The notes beneath the pieces are model-generated. The model saw nothing but the letters and a program-made list of their open reading frames with translations. It made no database searches and had not been told where the DNA came from. Shown here piece after piece: positions 8,489 to 16,662 of a stretch of DNA of 64,000 bases. Every line of letters begins with the position of its first letter. Position 1 is the stretch's first letter. This DNA comes from Anaerolineaceae bacterium (GTDB lineage: Bacteria; Chloroflexota; Anaerolineae; Promineifilales; Promineifilaceae): assembly GCA_002699125.1 (NCBI GenBank), contig PABI01000129.1:79887-143886 (forward strand), read 5' to 3'. Position numbers and translations under genes: made by a program.

Positions 8489-9174
8489 GCGCCGTTATCG
8501 AAACGCACGAATTGAGCCGTGATTACGAGATGGGTGACCAGGTAGTCCACGCCTTGCGCGGTGTCTCGTTCCAGGTCAGCACAGGCGAGTTTGTCGCCCT
8601 GATGGGACCATCCGGCAGCGGCAAATCGACGCTGATGCACCTGCTGGGCTGCCTCGATTCGCCGAGCAACGGCCGTTACATTTTGGCGGGCGAGGACGTC
8701 GGGCAACTATCCCGGCGACGGCGAGCCACCATTCGCAATCAGCAAATTGGCTTTGTTTTCCAGACGTTTAACCTGCTGCCGCGGCTGACGGCGTTGGCAA
8801 ATGTGATGCTGCCCTTGCAGTACGGTGGTCGCCAACCAGAGGTACGCCAGCGGGCCGAATCGGCATTGGAACGAGTCGGTTTGGCGGATCGAATACACCA
8901 TCGACCAACGGAATTGTCTGGCGGGCAGCGGCAGCGCGTGGCCATCGCTCGCGCCCTGGTGTCCGACCCGGCCATCATTTTGGCCGATGAGCCAACGGGC
9001 AACCTGGACAGCAAAACCGGGGCAGACATTATGCAGTTGCTGGGTGAGTTGAACAGTGAAGGGGGGAACGGCCGTACCATCATCCTCGTTACCCACGACC
9101 CGGAAGTCGCCCGCCACACCCGGCGCATCCTGCATTTGCATGACGGTGAAATTGTTCGCGAGGAAAGGATTTAA
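8485..9174 (+). CDS. ABC transporter ATP-binding protein, MacB/LolD type
   Basis: A 229-residue ATPase with Walker A GPSGSGKST near residue 40, Q-loop GFVFQTFNLLPRL, signature LSGGQRQRVAIARAL near 140, Walker B ILADEPTGNLDS and H-loop VTHDPE. The length and the Asn-Leu-Leu-Pro motif after the Q-loop place it in the MacB/LolD/FtsE branch, which powers mechanotransmission-type exporters or lipoprotein release. It starts inside the adaptor gene (four-base overlap), so the two are translationally coupled. The final codons run directly into a palindromic repeat (9173-9230) that separates it from its permease. Confidence 0.93.
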   Translation: MSAVIETHELSRDYEMGDQVVHALRGVSFQVSTGEFVALMGPSGSGKSTLMHLLGCLDSPSNGRYILAGEDVGQLSRRRRATIRNQQIGFVFQTFNLLPRLTALANVMLPLQYGGRQPEVRQRAESALERVGLADRIHHRPTELSGGQRQRVAIARALVSDPAIILADEPTGNLDSKTGADIMQLLGELNSEGGNGRTIILVTHDPEVARHTRRILHLHDGEIVREERI

Positions 9175-9230
9175 CGCAGAGACGCTGAGGCGCAGAGTTT
9201 TTTTCTCCGCGTCTCCGCGCCTCTGCGTTG
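9173..9230. repeat. Hairpin repeat with CGCAGAG units inside the export operon
   Basis: AACGCAGAGACGCTGAGGCG at 9173-9192 is mirrored by CGCCTCTGCGTT at 9218-9229, with CGCGTCTC also paired. Both arms are made of 9-11-nt tandem units. The element fills almost the entire gap between the ATPase and permease genes and leaves the permease without a good ribosome site. Confidence 0.8.
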
Positions 9231-9240
9231 AGAAAAAATT

Positions 9241-10533
9241 ATGACGCTACTAAACACAATTGTAACGGCCTGGAACGGCATTATGGGCAACAAGCTGCGC
9301 GCCGCGCTGACGACGCTGGGCATTGTCATTGGCGTGGCTTCGGTGATTAGCATGTTGGCTCTGGGCAACGGGGCGCGGGCGGCAGTGGACGCCAATTTTC
9401 GCTACCTCGGCTCAGACATGGTGCAGATTGACGTGAAGGAAAAGATCGACCAGGGTGAACTTGTGCCTGTAGGTGAAATCCTTTCTTTTGAAGATGGCCT
9501 GGAGATGCCGGAGGCGGTGTCGCTGGTGCAGCGCGTCATCATGTCTGTGGGCGGTGAGGGAAAAATTCGGCGCGACCGCAATGTGCTGGACATGAACGTA
9601 GCGGGCACGACGGCCGAAGGCCTGGCCAATCTCATCACGCAGGGGCAGGTGCAGCCGGTGGGCTGGCCCGATGGGGTGCCGTTGACGCCGGAGGGATTTT
9701 TGGGCAGCGGCCGTTTCTTCACCGCCTCTGAAGTGATTGCCAATGCCGATGTGTGCGTGCTGGGCCACAAAACGGCCGAAGATTTGTTTGAGGGCGATCC
9801 GCCGCTGGACGAACTGATCTGGGTCAACCGGCGCAAATGTCTGGTGATTGGTGTGCTGGCCGAATTGGAAGTGATCAATCCTGCGCTGCGCAACCAGCTT
9901 CGCCCCAACGAGGCGCTCTACCTGCCCATCAGCACCGCCATTTTGAATTTGTTCGATGAGGAACCGTCAGTAGACATCTTTGCTCGCATTAGCGATGAGT
10001 CGCAAATGACGACGGCGCGCCAGCAAATTATTGAGTATTTGCGGCAGCGGCACGGTGTGGAAAAGGACGATCTGGGCGATTGGGAAGATGATTTTGAGCT
10101 AACGACGCGCCAGGAAATTTTGGGGGCGCAGCAGGCGGCGGCGCGCACCTTCGCTTTCTTGCTGGCGGCGATGGCCACGGTGTCGCTGGTGGTCGGCGGT
10201 ATCGGCATCATGAACGTGATGCTGGTGAGCGTGACGGAGCGCACGCGCGAGATTGGCGTGCGGCTGGCCGTCGGGGCGCAGTCGGGCGACATTGTGCGCC
10301 AGTTTTTGCTGGAGGCGGTGTTGATTAGTGCGGCGGGCGGATTGCTGGGAACGGCCGTTGGCATTCTGTCGGTTCCGTTGGCGGCGTCGCTTAACCGGGG
10401 CGTGGCCCTGCTGGACCCGCGCAGCATTCCGCTGGCCTTTGGCGTGGCCCTGCTGACGGGGTTGGTCTTTGGCCTCTACCCGGCGGTGCGCGCATCGCGG
10501 CTCGATCCGATTGAGGCGCTGCGTTATGAGTGA
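9241..10533 (+). CDS. MacB-like ABC transporter permease
   Basis: A 430-residue FtsX/MacB-type permease. An N-terminal cytoplasmic helix and first membrane helix (TTLGIVIGVASVISMLALGN) are followed by a large extracytoplasmic domain (about residues 50-285). Three C-terminal helices follow, the first with GIGIMNVMLVSVTERTREIG, the conserved coupling segment of the family. It ends in RASRLDPIEALRYE, also typical of the family. Together with the preceding adaptor and ATPase it should make a MacAB-like exporter, possibly for a peptide, lipid or antimicrobial. Its start follows a repeat element and lacks a clear Shine-Dalgarno. Three paralogous anchored proteins follow, suggesting a shared envelope role. 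Confidence 0.92.
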   Translation: MTLLNTIVTAWNGIMGNKLRAALTTLGIVIGVASVISMLALGNGARAAVDANFRYLGSDMVQIDVKEKIDQGELVPVGEILSFEDGLEMPEAVSLVQRVIMSVGGEGKIRRDRNVLDMNVAGTTAEGLANLITQGQVQPVGWPDGVPLTPEGFLGSGRFFTASEVIANADVCVLGHKTAEDLFEGDPPLDELIWVNRRKCLVIGVLAELEVINPALRNQLRPNEALYLPISTAILNLFDEEPSVDIFARISDESQMTTARQQIIEYLRQRHGVEKDDLGDWEDDFELTTRQEILGAQQAAARTFAFLLAAMATVSLVVGGIGIMNVMLVSVTERTREIGVRLAVGAQSGDIVRQFLLEAVLISAAGGLLGTAVGILSVPLAASLNRGVALLDPRSIPLAFGVALLTGLVFGLYPAVRASRLDPIEALRYE

Positions 10534-10586
10534 TCGGTAATCAGTATTCGGTGGTCGGTAAACAGTAGCCGCGGTTTCTTACCGCG
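10532..10586. repeat. Partial GGTAATCGGT-family repeat and short hairpin
   Basis: TGATCGGTAATCAGTATTCG then GTGGTCGGTAAACAG is the left arm of the family found complete at 17581, 40297 and 48144. The right arm is missing. It is followed by CGCGGT-TTCTT-ACCGCG, a small perfect hairpin. Confidence 0.6.
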
Positions 10587-10602
10587 CAAAAAGGAGTTTG
10601 AT

Positions 10603-11163
10603 ATGAAACGTTCAGTTTGGTTTGCGATTGGTTTGGTGGCTTTGTTGGTGGTGTTGGGAGCGGGGGCGTATACGGCCGTTCAGCTGCTCACCGCCCAAAA
10701 TGATCCGGATGTGCCTGCCGGGGCGCAGGTGTTTGAGGATGTGTACGACGACGGCAGTGGCAATCCGGTGACGGTGCAAACAGTGATTTTGCCGGCACCG
10801 GAGCTGCCGACGGACCAGCCGGGTGTCGGTGGTGTTTTTCTCCGCCAGGAGGATAACAGTTACTTTGTTGGCACCGGTTCTACCAGTGTCAGTATCCAGG
10901 TAGAAAATGGCGAAACGTCTACGGCCGTTGACCACAGCGGCCCGGAAATTGAGGTGGTCGTCACAGGCGACACCATTTTCTATGAAGACATCACCGAAGT
11001 GAGCTTTGAATCGTCGGAGTCGAAGGAACAGACGCTGCAGCAGGTGGTGCGGCAGGTAGACCCGCCTGCGGAATTGTCCCAGGGCGCCTCAATTGCGGTC
11101 TGGGGCGAGCGGCGTGGTGATCGGATTACAGCGACCGTGGTTGTTTTTGCGGAGGGCCGATAA
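10603..11163 (+). CDS. Anchored extracytoplasmic protein, tandem paralog 1
   Basis: A 186-residue protein with one N-terminal membrane anchor (FAIGLVALLVVLGAGAYTAV) and an exported domain. It shares with the next two genes the blocks QEDNSYFVGTG (near residue 85), DTIFYEDITEV (near 125) and a C-terminal VWGERRGDRITATVVVF. I recognise no family; the alternating hydrophobic pattern suggests a small beta-barrel or OB-like domain. The ATG at 10603 follows AAGGAG. Its stop overlaps the next start as TAATG. The position between a MacAB-like exporter and a sensor kinase suggests a role in sensing or presenting an envelope signal, but that is inference. Confidence 0.8.
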   Translation: MKRSVWFAIGLVALLVVLGAGAYTAVQLLTAQNDPDVPAGAQVFEDVYDDGSGNPVTVQTVILPAPELPTDQPGVGGVFLRQEDNSYFVGTGSTSVSIQVENGETSTAVDHSGPEIEVVVTGDTIFYEDITEVSFESSESKEQTLQQVVRQVDPPAELSQGASIAVWGERRGDRITATVVVFAEGR

Positions 11164-11744
11164 TGAATAAACGAACGGTTTTGATTGGTGGCATGGTTTT
11201 GGTACTGCTTGGGTTGTTGGCCGGTGGGGCGTATACGGCCGTTCAGCTGCTCTCAACCCAGAAAGATGGCAGTGTACCGGACGGTACACAGGTATCCCAA
11301 GGATTGTACGAAAGCAGCGGCGGTAATCCGGTAGCGGCGCAAACAATTCTTGTGCCTGCGTCGGAGCTGCCAGACGAAGAGGCAAGCACCGTCGGCATTT
11401 TCCTGCGGCAGGAAGATAACAGCTACTTTGTGGGCACGGGCAATACCAGCATTGACATTTCTGTCGAGAACAACGAGCCTTCGGTGGCAACGGGTCACAG
11501 CGGCCCAGAAGTGGAAGTGGTGGCTAACCGGGACACCATTTTTTATGAAGATATTACCGAAATAGATCCAGGTGTGCCCGATTCGCCGGCACAGGAGCTG
11601 GTGCAACTTGTGCGCCAGGTGGAGCCGCCGACCGATCTGCCCCGTGGCTCATCGATGCGGGTATGGGGCGAACGACGCAGCGACCGCGTGGTGGCAACGA
11701 TTGTTTTATTTGTCAAATATCAATTACCTCCGGAGTTACGATAA
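11163..11744 (+). CDS. Anchored extracytoplasmic protein, tandem paralog 2
   Basis: A 193-residue paralog of the preceding gene, with the same anchor-plus-domain plan (GMVLVLLGLLAGGAYTAV anchor). It has the same blocks: QEDNSYFVGTGNTSIDISVE, DTIFYEDITEIDPG and MRVWGERRSDRVVATIVLF. It starts at the TAATG junction with paralog 1 and ends at a TAATG junction with paralog 3, so all three are translationally coupled. Sequence conservation is strongest in the exported domain and includes the spacing between the blocks, so duplication is recent or under constraint. Function is unknown. Confidence 0.8.
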   Translation: MNKRTVLIGGMVLVLLGLLAGGAYTAVQLLSTQKDGSVPDGTQVSQGLYESSGGNPVAAQTILVPASELPDEEASTVGIFLRQEDNSYFVGTGNTSIDISVENNEPSVATGHSGPEVEVVANRDTIFYEDITEIDPGVPDSPAQELVQLVRQVEPPTDLPRGSSMRVWGERRSDRVVATIVLFVKYQLPPELR

Positions 11745-12373
11745 TGATGAAGCGAAAAGTTTTGTTAGGCACGGCCGTTTTAGCGGTCATCGTTTTGTTG
11801 GCCGGTGGGGCGGTTACGGCCGTTCGGTTGTTGGCCCCTGAAGATGAAAGTGGGGGTGGAGAAGCAGATACGGCCGTTGCCGATTCTGGCGGCGGTGGAC
11901 GTGTCATGCAATCCATGATGTCGCAAAATGGCGGGCCGCCCGTGGCCGTGCAAACCACCATCTTGCCTGCGCCAGAGCTGCCCGATGAGCCATCGGCCGC
12001 CTTTGGCGTCTTGGTGAGCCGGGAAGACAACACTCTCCTGGTGGGCACAGGCAACATCGATTTAGAGGTAGACATTGAGGTTGATCCCGAAACCGGGCAG
12101 GAAAGCACCAATCTCATTCCCAGTACGGACGGGCCACAGCTGGAAGTGGTGCTCACGCCGGACACCATTATTTATCGCGACGTGACCGATCTGAGCCTAT
12201 CGCCCGAGCAAGAAAGCGGCGAGCGGGAAATTGTGCAGCAGGTACGCCAGGTAGATTCAGCAGATGACGTCACTGGCAATCTGGAGCTGGAAATATGGGG
12301 CGAGCGGCGCGGCGACCGCATTGTGGCTGCGGTGTTGGTGTACGGTCCGCTTGGCGGTGGTGCGTTTGAATGA
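11744..12373 (+). CDS. Anchored extracytoplasmic protein, tandem paralog 3
   Basis: A 209-residue, more divergent member of the trio. After the anchor (VLAVIVLLAGGAVTAVRLLA) there is a glycine-rich linker (GGGEADTAVADSGGGGR). The shared domain follows, with EDNTLLVGTGNIDLEVDIEV, DTIIYRDVTDLSL and a C-terminal IWGERRGDRIVAAVLVYG. I place the start at the ATG at 11744, coupled to the preceding stop (TAATG) behind CGGAG; an in-frame start further upstream would lie inside paralog 2. Three ACGGCCGT octamers fall in the first 45 codons. The stop is followed by a strong palindrome and then a kinase gene. Confidence 0.8.
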   Translation: MMKRKVLLGTAVLAVIVLLAGGAVTAVRLLAPEDESGGGEADTAVADSGGGGRVMQSMMSQNGGPPVAVQTTILPAPELPDEPSAAFGVLVSREDNTLLVGTGNIDLEVDIEVDPETGQESTNLIPSTDGPQLEVVLTPDTIIYRDVTDLSLSPEQESGEREIVQQVRQVDSADDVTGNLELEIWGERRGDRIVAAVLVYGPLGGGAFE

Positions 12374-12380
12374 CCTACAA

Positions 12381-12412
12381 GGTGACAGTCACTTCCAAAA
12401 GTGACTGTCACC
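12381..12412. repeat. Perfect hairpin of the GGTGACAGTCAC family
   Basis: GGTGACAGTCACTT (12381-12394) and AAGTGACTGTCACC (12399-12412) form a perfect 14-bp stem with a four-base loop. There is no T-run, so it is not a standard terminator. Related copies lie at 14243-14276 and 59495-59562. Confidence 0.9.
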
Positions 12413-12434
12413 TGTGGTCGGGTATACTTTGGCC

Positions 12435-14087
12435 ATGATTCCAAAAACGCTTCGACTGCGACTGCCATTGAGTTATGCCGGGATTGCCCTTATCGCCACG
12501 TTGGTGCTGGGGACTGTACTGTTGCTAACCTTGCAGCGTTATTATCGCCAGCAGGAGTTGGACTATCTCACAGGCAATGCTTATGCCATTGCTGAGCGGC
12601 TGGCACCGCTGTTGGAAGCCGATGACGTAGGGCAGCTCCAGGCAAATTTAAAGGGGTTGGCCTTTTTATCGCAAACGCGGGTGCGGGCGCTGGATGCAGA
12701 CAACTCCGTGTTGCTGGCCGATTCGGGCGATCCGCGTTTGGCTGATGAGAATACACAGATTGCCGTTTCGGTGGAAGTGGATGGGGTTGAGCAGACCTTT
12801 AACCAGCCAGCAACTGGTCCGGTTAGAGAAGTATCGGAATCCACGATTGTGATTGAGCCTGGTTTGTTTGGCAACACGGTTGAGGAAAATGTGATCACGG
12901 AGATCATTGAGCAAGACGGTGTGCCAGAGCTTGAAAGTGGGGTTGTTTTGGAAGAGGAATTGGTCGATTCCTCAGGCGTAATTACCCGTACCACGACGGT
13001 GACACGGGAAGTAGTCGGTGAGGCGCTGCCGGTGATTGGTACGCAGTTTGGCTTTGGTTTTGGCGATGCGGCCACGTCGGAAACGGCCGTTTCCCACCTC
13101 ACCGTGCGCCACCCCATTGAAACAGCCGACGGCCGTCTCCTGGGCTTTGTTGAATTGTCACAAGGGCCAGCCTACGGCCGTGACATTTTGCAAAGTGTCT
13201 TTTTTGGCTGGCTGACCGCCTCGTTGGTGGCTGTGCTGTTGGCGGGTTTGGTGGGCTGGCGGGCCAGTCGCCGCCTGGTAAAACCCTTGCTCACGCTCAC
13301 ATCTGTGACGACCCGCATGGCCGATGGCGATCTGGCGGCGCGAACTGCCGTGCAGCGCCAGGACGAGCTGGGCACGCTGGGCAGCAGCTTCAACAAGATG
13401 GCCGATCAGATGGAAAGCACGATTACCACTCTGCGCCAGTTCATCGCCGACGCCGCCCACGAGCTGCACACGCCGCTCACCGCGCTGCAAACTGACCTGC
13501 AAACCCTGCGCCAGACCGATTTAGAACCAGGGCAGGCGGCCAAAATTGAGCGGGCGCAGGAGCAGGCGGTGCGCCTGGAAACCCTCACCAACAGCCTGCT
13601 AGACTTGTCGCGTATCGAGGCCAACACAAACGGCGACAGTGAAATCGTTAACCTGAATCATCTACTGCAAGAAACGGCCGAACTTTTTGCCTCCCGTGCC
13701 GAGCAAAACGACATCCAGTTTGACCTAACACTGCCCGACATGCCGCTCCAGGTACAGGGGTCGCCGCTGCGCTTACGCCAGGCGGTGCAAAATCTGCTGG
13801 ACAATGCCCTCAAGTTCACCCCGGCTGGCGGCAAAGTGACCGTTGCCCTGGCGCGTGAAGACGACTTTGCCTGCCTCACCATCACTGACACGGGCATTGG
13901 CATCCCCGAAGAAGATGTGCCGCATTTGTTCGGCCGTTTTCATCGCGGGCGCAACACGGCCGATTTTTCCGGCAACGGCCTGGGGTTGGCCATTGTGCAG
14001 GCGATTGTGGTGGGTGTGAACGGCCGTATCACTCTCCACTCCCTCACCCCCGGCACCCAGGTTCAACTCCACCTTCCTCTGAAATAG
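12435..14087 (+). CDS. Membrane sensor histidine kinase with HAMP domain
   Basis: A 550-residue sensor kinase. The first membrane helix (about 12-34) and the second (FFGWLTASLVAVLLAGLVGW, about 252-272) bracket a periplasmic domain of roughly 215 residues. HAMP follows, then HisKA with the phospho-His in DAAHELHTPLTALQ near 341. The ATPase domain has the N-box NLLDNALKF near 455, G1 DTGIGIP near 485 and G2 GNGLGLAIVQ near 512. I prefer the ATG at 12435; a GTG at 12414 lies in the preceding repeat. No response regulator is adjacent, and the orphan at 2155 is a possible partner. It ends the exporter/paralog cluster and may report on it. Confidence 0.9.
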   Translation: MIPKTLRLRLPLSYAGIALIATLVLGTVLLLTLQRYYRQQELDYLTGNAYAIAERLAPLLEADDVGQLQANLKGLAFLSQTRVRALDADNSVLLADSGDPRLADENTQIAVSVEVDGVEQTFNQPATGPVREVSESTIVIEPGLFGNTVEENVITEIIEQDGVPELESGVVLEEELVDSSGVITRTTTVTREVVGEALPVIGTQFGFGFGDAATSETAVSHLTVRHPIETADGRLLGFVELSQGPAYGRDILQSVFFGWLTASLVAVLLAGLVGWRASRRLVKPLLTLTSVTTRMADGDLAARTAVQRQDELGTLGSSFNKMADQMESTITTLRQFIADAAHELHTPLTALQTDLQTLRQTDLEPGQAAKIERAQEQAVRLETLTNSLLDLSRIEANTNGDSEIVNLNHLLQETAELFASRAEQNDIQFDLTLPDMPLQVQGSPLRLRQAVQNLLDNALKFTPAGGKVTVALAREDDFACLTITDTGIGIPEEDVPHLFGRFHRGRNTADFSGNGLGLAIVQAIVVGVNGRITLHSLTPGTQVQLHLPLK

Positions 14088-14160
14088 ATCTTCCGCAGAT
14101 TTCGCAGATTACGCAGATTGGAAACAAAAAAATCTGCGTAATCTGTGTAATCTGTGGATA
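14088..14160. repeat. Hairpin repeat of CGCAGATTA units
   Basis: Tandem units CCGCAGATTT, CGCAGATTA and CGCAGATT (14092-14119) are mirrored by AATCTGCGTA, ATCTGTGTA and ATCTGTGGAT (14131-14159). The loop is A-rich. The same family is at 41251-41310. Confidence 0.85.
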
Positions 14161-14242
14161 TTTTTTCTTTTAGGTGACAGAGTTCACGCTGCTTCGGTGC
14201 TGTTCCTCCTAACGAAAGCAAGCCGCAATTTAGTATCTTATC

Positions 14243-14276
14243 AAGTGACAGTCACCTCCAAAGGTGACTGTTACTT
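14243..14276. repeat. Hairpin of the GGTGACAGTCAC family, copy 2
   Basis: AAGTGACAGTCACCT (14243-14257) pairs with AGGTGACTGTTACTT (14262-14276), one mismatch, loop CCAA. It lies 22 bp before the acyl-ACP-reductase-like gene, in its leader. Confidence 0.85.
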
Positions 14277-14298
14277 CGATTGCATACGAGAGGAAGTT

Positions 14299-16479
14299 AT
14301 GAAACAAATTATCGCCTTGCACCTGAACCACCTGGAAGAAACGGAAACCGTTACCTTTATGGGGCAAAGCCTCAAAATCTGGCACATTGATTGTGACAAC
14401 AGCATCGAGAAAGCCCGTGAACTGATTGCCCAGTACGATGGGCAGGCGGACGCCATTGCCCTGAATGGGATGCCGGCCCAGCTGGAACTGGGTCCGGCGC
14501 GGCGGGCGCATGAGCAGGGAGCGGCGTTAACGGCCGTTGCCCAACAAACACCGGTGGTAGACGGCCGTATCATCCGTGCCGGTTTAGAACGCTGGGGCAT
14601 GATCCTGGCCGACCGGGCCCAACCGGGCATCTTCAGCCGCAAGCAGGTGCTCATGGTGCCCGGCCTCAACCACAACGGCATGGTCCGCGCCTTTGAGCAG
14701 CACGGCGGCACACTGCGCTATGCCGATCCCTTCATCTACTTCAATTTGCCCAAGGTGCCCGGCGTTGGCTTGCGCCAGACGCGCAACCAGGCGGCTCCCT
14801 TCACGCTGGATCGCTTGAAAGAGGTCAGTTATCAGGCGCTGTATCCAACGGCGAACGGCCGTACCGAACCCAATCAAGCCCCCTTCGACTGGGCCGACGT
14901 GATTGCCGGTGACATTGGCACGATTCGCCACTTTGCGGCGCAAACGCTCAAGCGCAAAACCGTCGTCGTGGAAAGCGCCAGCGAAGAAGATTTAGCCGAT
15001 TTGCAGGCACGCGGCGTAGACATTGTGGTCACGCTCATGCCTGCTTTGGACGAGGCCGCCGGTTTGGGCCGCTGGACTGCCGCCACCGTCGAGGCCGCCC
15101 TCACCGCCTTGCGCCCCGATGCCACTGCTCCACTTAACGAAGACACCTACCTGGACATGATGGCCGATCTGGAATGGATGCCCGCCATTCGCACGCTCCA
15201 ACTGGAAAATGCGGACATCAACCGTTTCGCTTTTGTCATTCATCCCCTGAGCGTGGGCTTCATCCACAGCCATCGCGCCTTCCGCTGGACCAAATATCTG
15301 CCCGACAGCCTGGTCGAAGCCGTAGCCGCCTACCTGCCGCCGCTTACCATCTCGCGTATCACCGGTGGGCAGTCACCCACTACCGGACAGCGCATCGAAG
15401 GGCATCTGTTCAGCCTGGGGGCCACGCCGCGCCAGATGATGCGGCATGGCGAGCGGTTCACCTACAACCGGCTGCGCCAGGCGGCGCATTTGGCCGAACG
15501 CAAGGGTGCGCGCATCATGGGGCTGGGCGCTTTTACCAGCGTCGTGGGGGATGCGGGCATCACCGTGGCCCACGAGGCGGACATCGCCATCACCAGCGGC
15601 AACAGCCTGACCGTGGCGGCCACGCTGGAAGCGGCCAAGCAAGCCGTCATCAACATGGGGCGGACCGATCTGACCACGGGCAAGGTGATGATCATTGGCG
15701 CGACCGGCTCGATTGGCTCCGTTTGCTCGCGCCTGCTGGCCCAGGCGATTTACGACGTGGTCCTGGTCTCCATCGAACCAGAGCGCCTCATCGACCTCAA
15801 GCGCACCATCCAGGCCGAGACGCCAGGGGCACATGTGGCCATCGCCACCCGTCCCGACGAGCTGATTGGCGAGTGCGACCTCATCGTCACCGCTACGTCT
15901 GCCTTTGGCCAGCGCATTGTAGACATCACCAAATGCAAGCCCGGCGCGGTCATCTGCGATGTGGCCCGCCCGCCGGACATCAGCCCGGCCGAAGCGGCCC
16001 TGCGCCCCGATGTGCTGGTGATCGAAAGCGGCGAGGTGCTCATCCCCGGCGACATTGATTTTGGCTACAACATCGGCCTGCCACCCAAGACGGCGTATGC
16101 TTGTCTGGCAGAGACGGCGCTTTTGGCGATGGACGGCCGTTTTGAAGATTACACGCTGGGCCGCAACATCTCTGTTGAGCGGGTTAAGGAAATCTACCGA
16201 CTCTTCAAAAAGCACCAGTTCCAGATTGCCGACCTGCGCTCGTTTGAGGAAGTGGTGACCGAGGAACAGTTTGCCGAAAAGCGCCAGCTGGCCGCCGAAC
16301 TAAAAGCCAACCTGGTGCGTTTTGCCCAGCTCCAGGCAGAAACCGGGGCGCAGCTGGCCAAAATTCCGGTGCAGGCCAAGGGGGTGCGCTCGCGGCGGAA
16401 AAATAGCGGGGGTGTGATGGCTGTGGTTGCTACGGCCGTTGGTGGGCTGGCGCTGCTGCTGTGGAATCGGCGGCGCTAG
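14299..16479 (+). CDS. Acyl-ACP reductase (AAR)-like oxidoreductase with N-terminal extension and tail anchor
   Basis: A 726-residue protein. Its C-terminal half (about 370-680) resembles cyanobacterial long-chain acyl-ACP reductase: GLGAFTSVVGDAG, ITSGNSLTVAATLEAAKQA, the NAD(P)-binding VMIIGATGSIGSVCSRLL, and a final LGRNISVERVKEIYRLF. The first 330 residues are an added domain I do not recognise. A hydrophobic C-terminal segment (VMAVVATAVGGLALLLW) followed by Arg-Arg-Arg looks like a tail anchor. By memory alignment the AAR active-site Cys position (Glu-His-Cys-Phe-Asp context) reads LIPGDIDFG here, so the acyl-thioester Cys seems absent; activity on fatty acyl-ACP is doubtful. The ATG at 14299 follows GAGAGGAAG; upstream in-frame codons lie in a repeat. 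Confidence 0.75.
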   Translation: MKQIIALHLNHLEETETVTFMGQSLKIWHIDCDNSIEKARELIAQYDGQADAIALNGMPAQLELGPARRAHEQGAALTAVAQQTPVVDGRIIRAGLERWGMILADRAQPGIFSRKQVLMVPGLNHNGMVRAFEQHGGTLRYADPFIYFNLPKVPGVGLRQTRNQAAPFTLDRLKEVSYQALYPTANGRTEPNQAPFDWADVIAGDIGTIRHFAAQTLKRKTVVVESASEEDLADLQARGVDIVVTLMPALDEAAGLGRWTAATVEAALTALRPDATAPLNEDTYLDMMADLEWMPAIRTLQLENADINRFAFVIHPLSVGFIHSHRAFRWTKYLPDSLVEAVAAYLPPLTISRITGGQSPTTGQRIEGHLFSLGATPRQMMRHGERFTYNRLRQAAHLAERKGARIMGLGAFTSVVGDAGITVAHEADIAITSGNSLTVAATLEAAKQAVINMGRTDLTTGKVMIIGATGSIGSVCSRLLAQAIYDVVLVSIEPERLIDLKRTIQAETPGAHVAIATRPDELIGECDLIVTATSAFGQRIVDITKCKPGAVICDVARPPDISPAEAALRPDVLVIESGEVLIPGDIDFGYNIGLPPKTAYACLAETALLAMDGRFEDYTLGRNISVERVKEIYRLFKKHQFQIADLRSFEEVVTEEQFAEKRQLAAELKANLVRFAQLQAETGAQLAKIPVQAKGVRSRRKNSGGVMAVVATAVGGLALLLWNRRR

Positions 16480-16492
16480 CTAACCTTCCCTT

Positions 16493-16595
16493 GTCATGTT
16501 CAGCGCAGCGAAACATCTCTCTAAACTTTGCCTCGGTTGAGTATAGTCTTGACAAGGTCATCTCCGCAGGGATTCTTCGCTGCGCTCAGAATGAC
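16493..16595. repeat. MITE-like inverted repeat element, copy A
   Basis: GTCATGTTCAGCGCAGCGAA (16493-16512) is mirrored by TTCGCTGCGCTCAGAATGAC (16576-16595). The interior CTCTAAACTTTGCC also occurs, inverted, in the element at 20165-20290. About 100 bp with no coding capacity; a candidate non-autonomous mobile element. Confidence 0.75.
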
Positions 16596-16662
16596 GGGTG
16601 AGGGGTGCGCGTGGGGCGAAAATTATGGACAACGGCCGTAATTTCCCCTAATATACTTCCTC

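Noticed and set aside
15373..16215. 280-codon minus-strand frame within the AAR-like gene
   Set aside because: Antisense to strongly conserved motifs, no ribosome site, His/Gln/Asp-rich composition typical of a reversed GC-rich gene.
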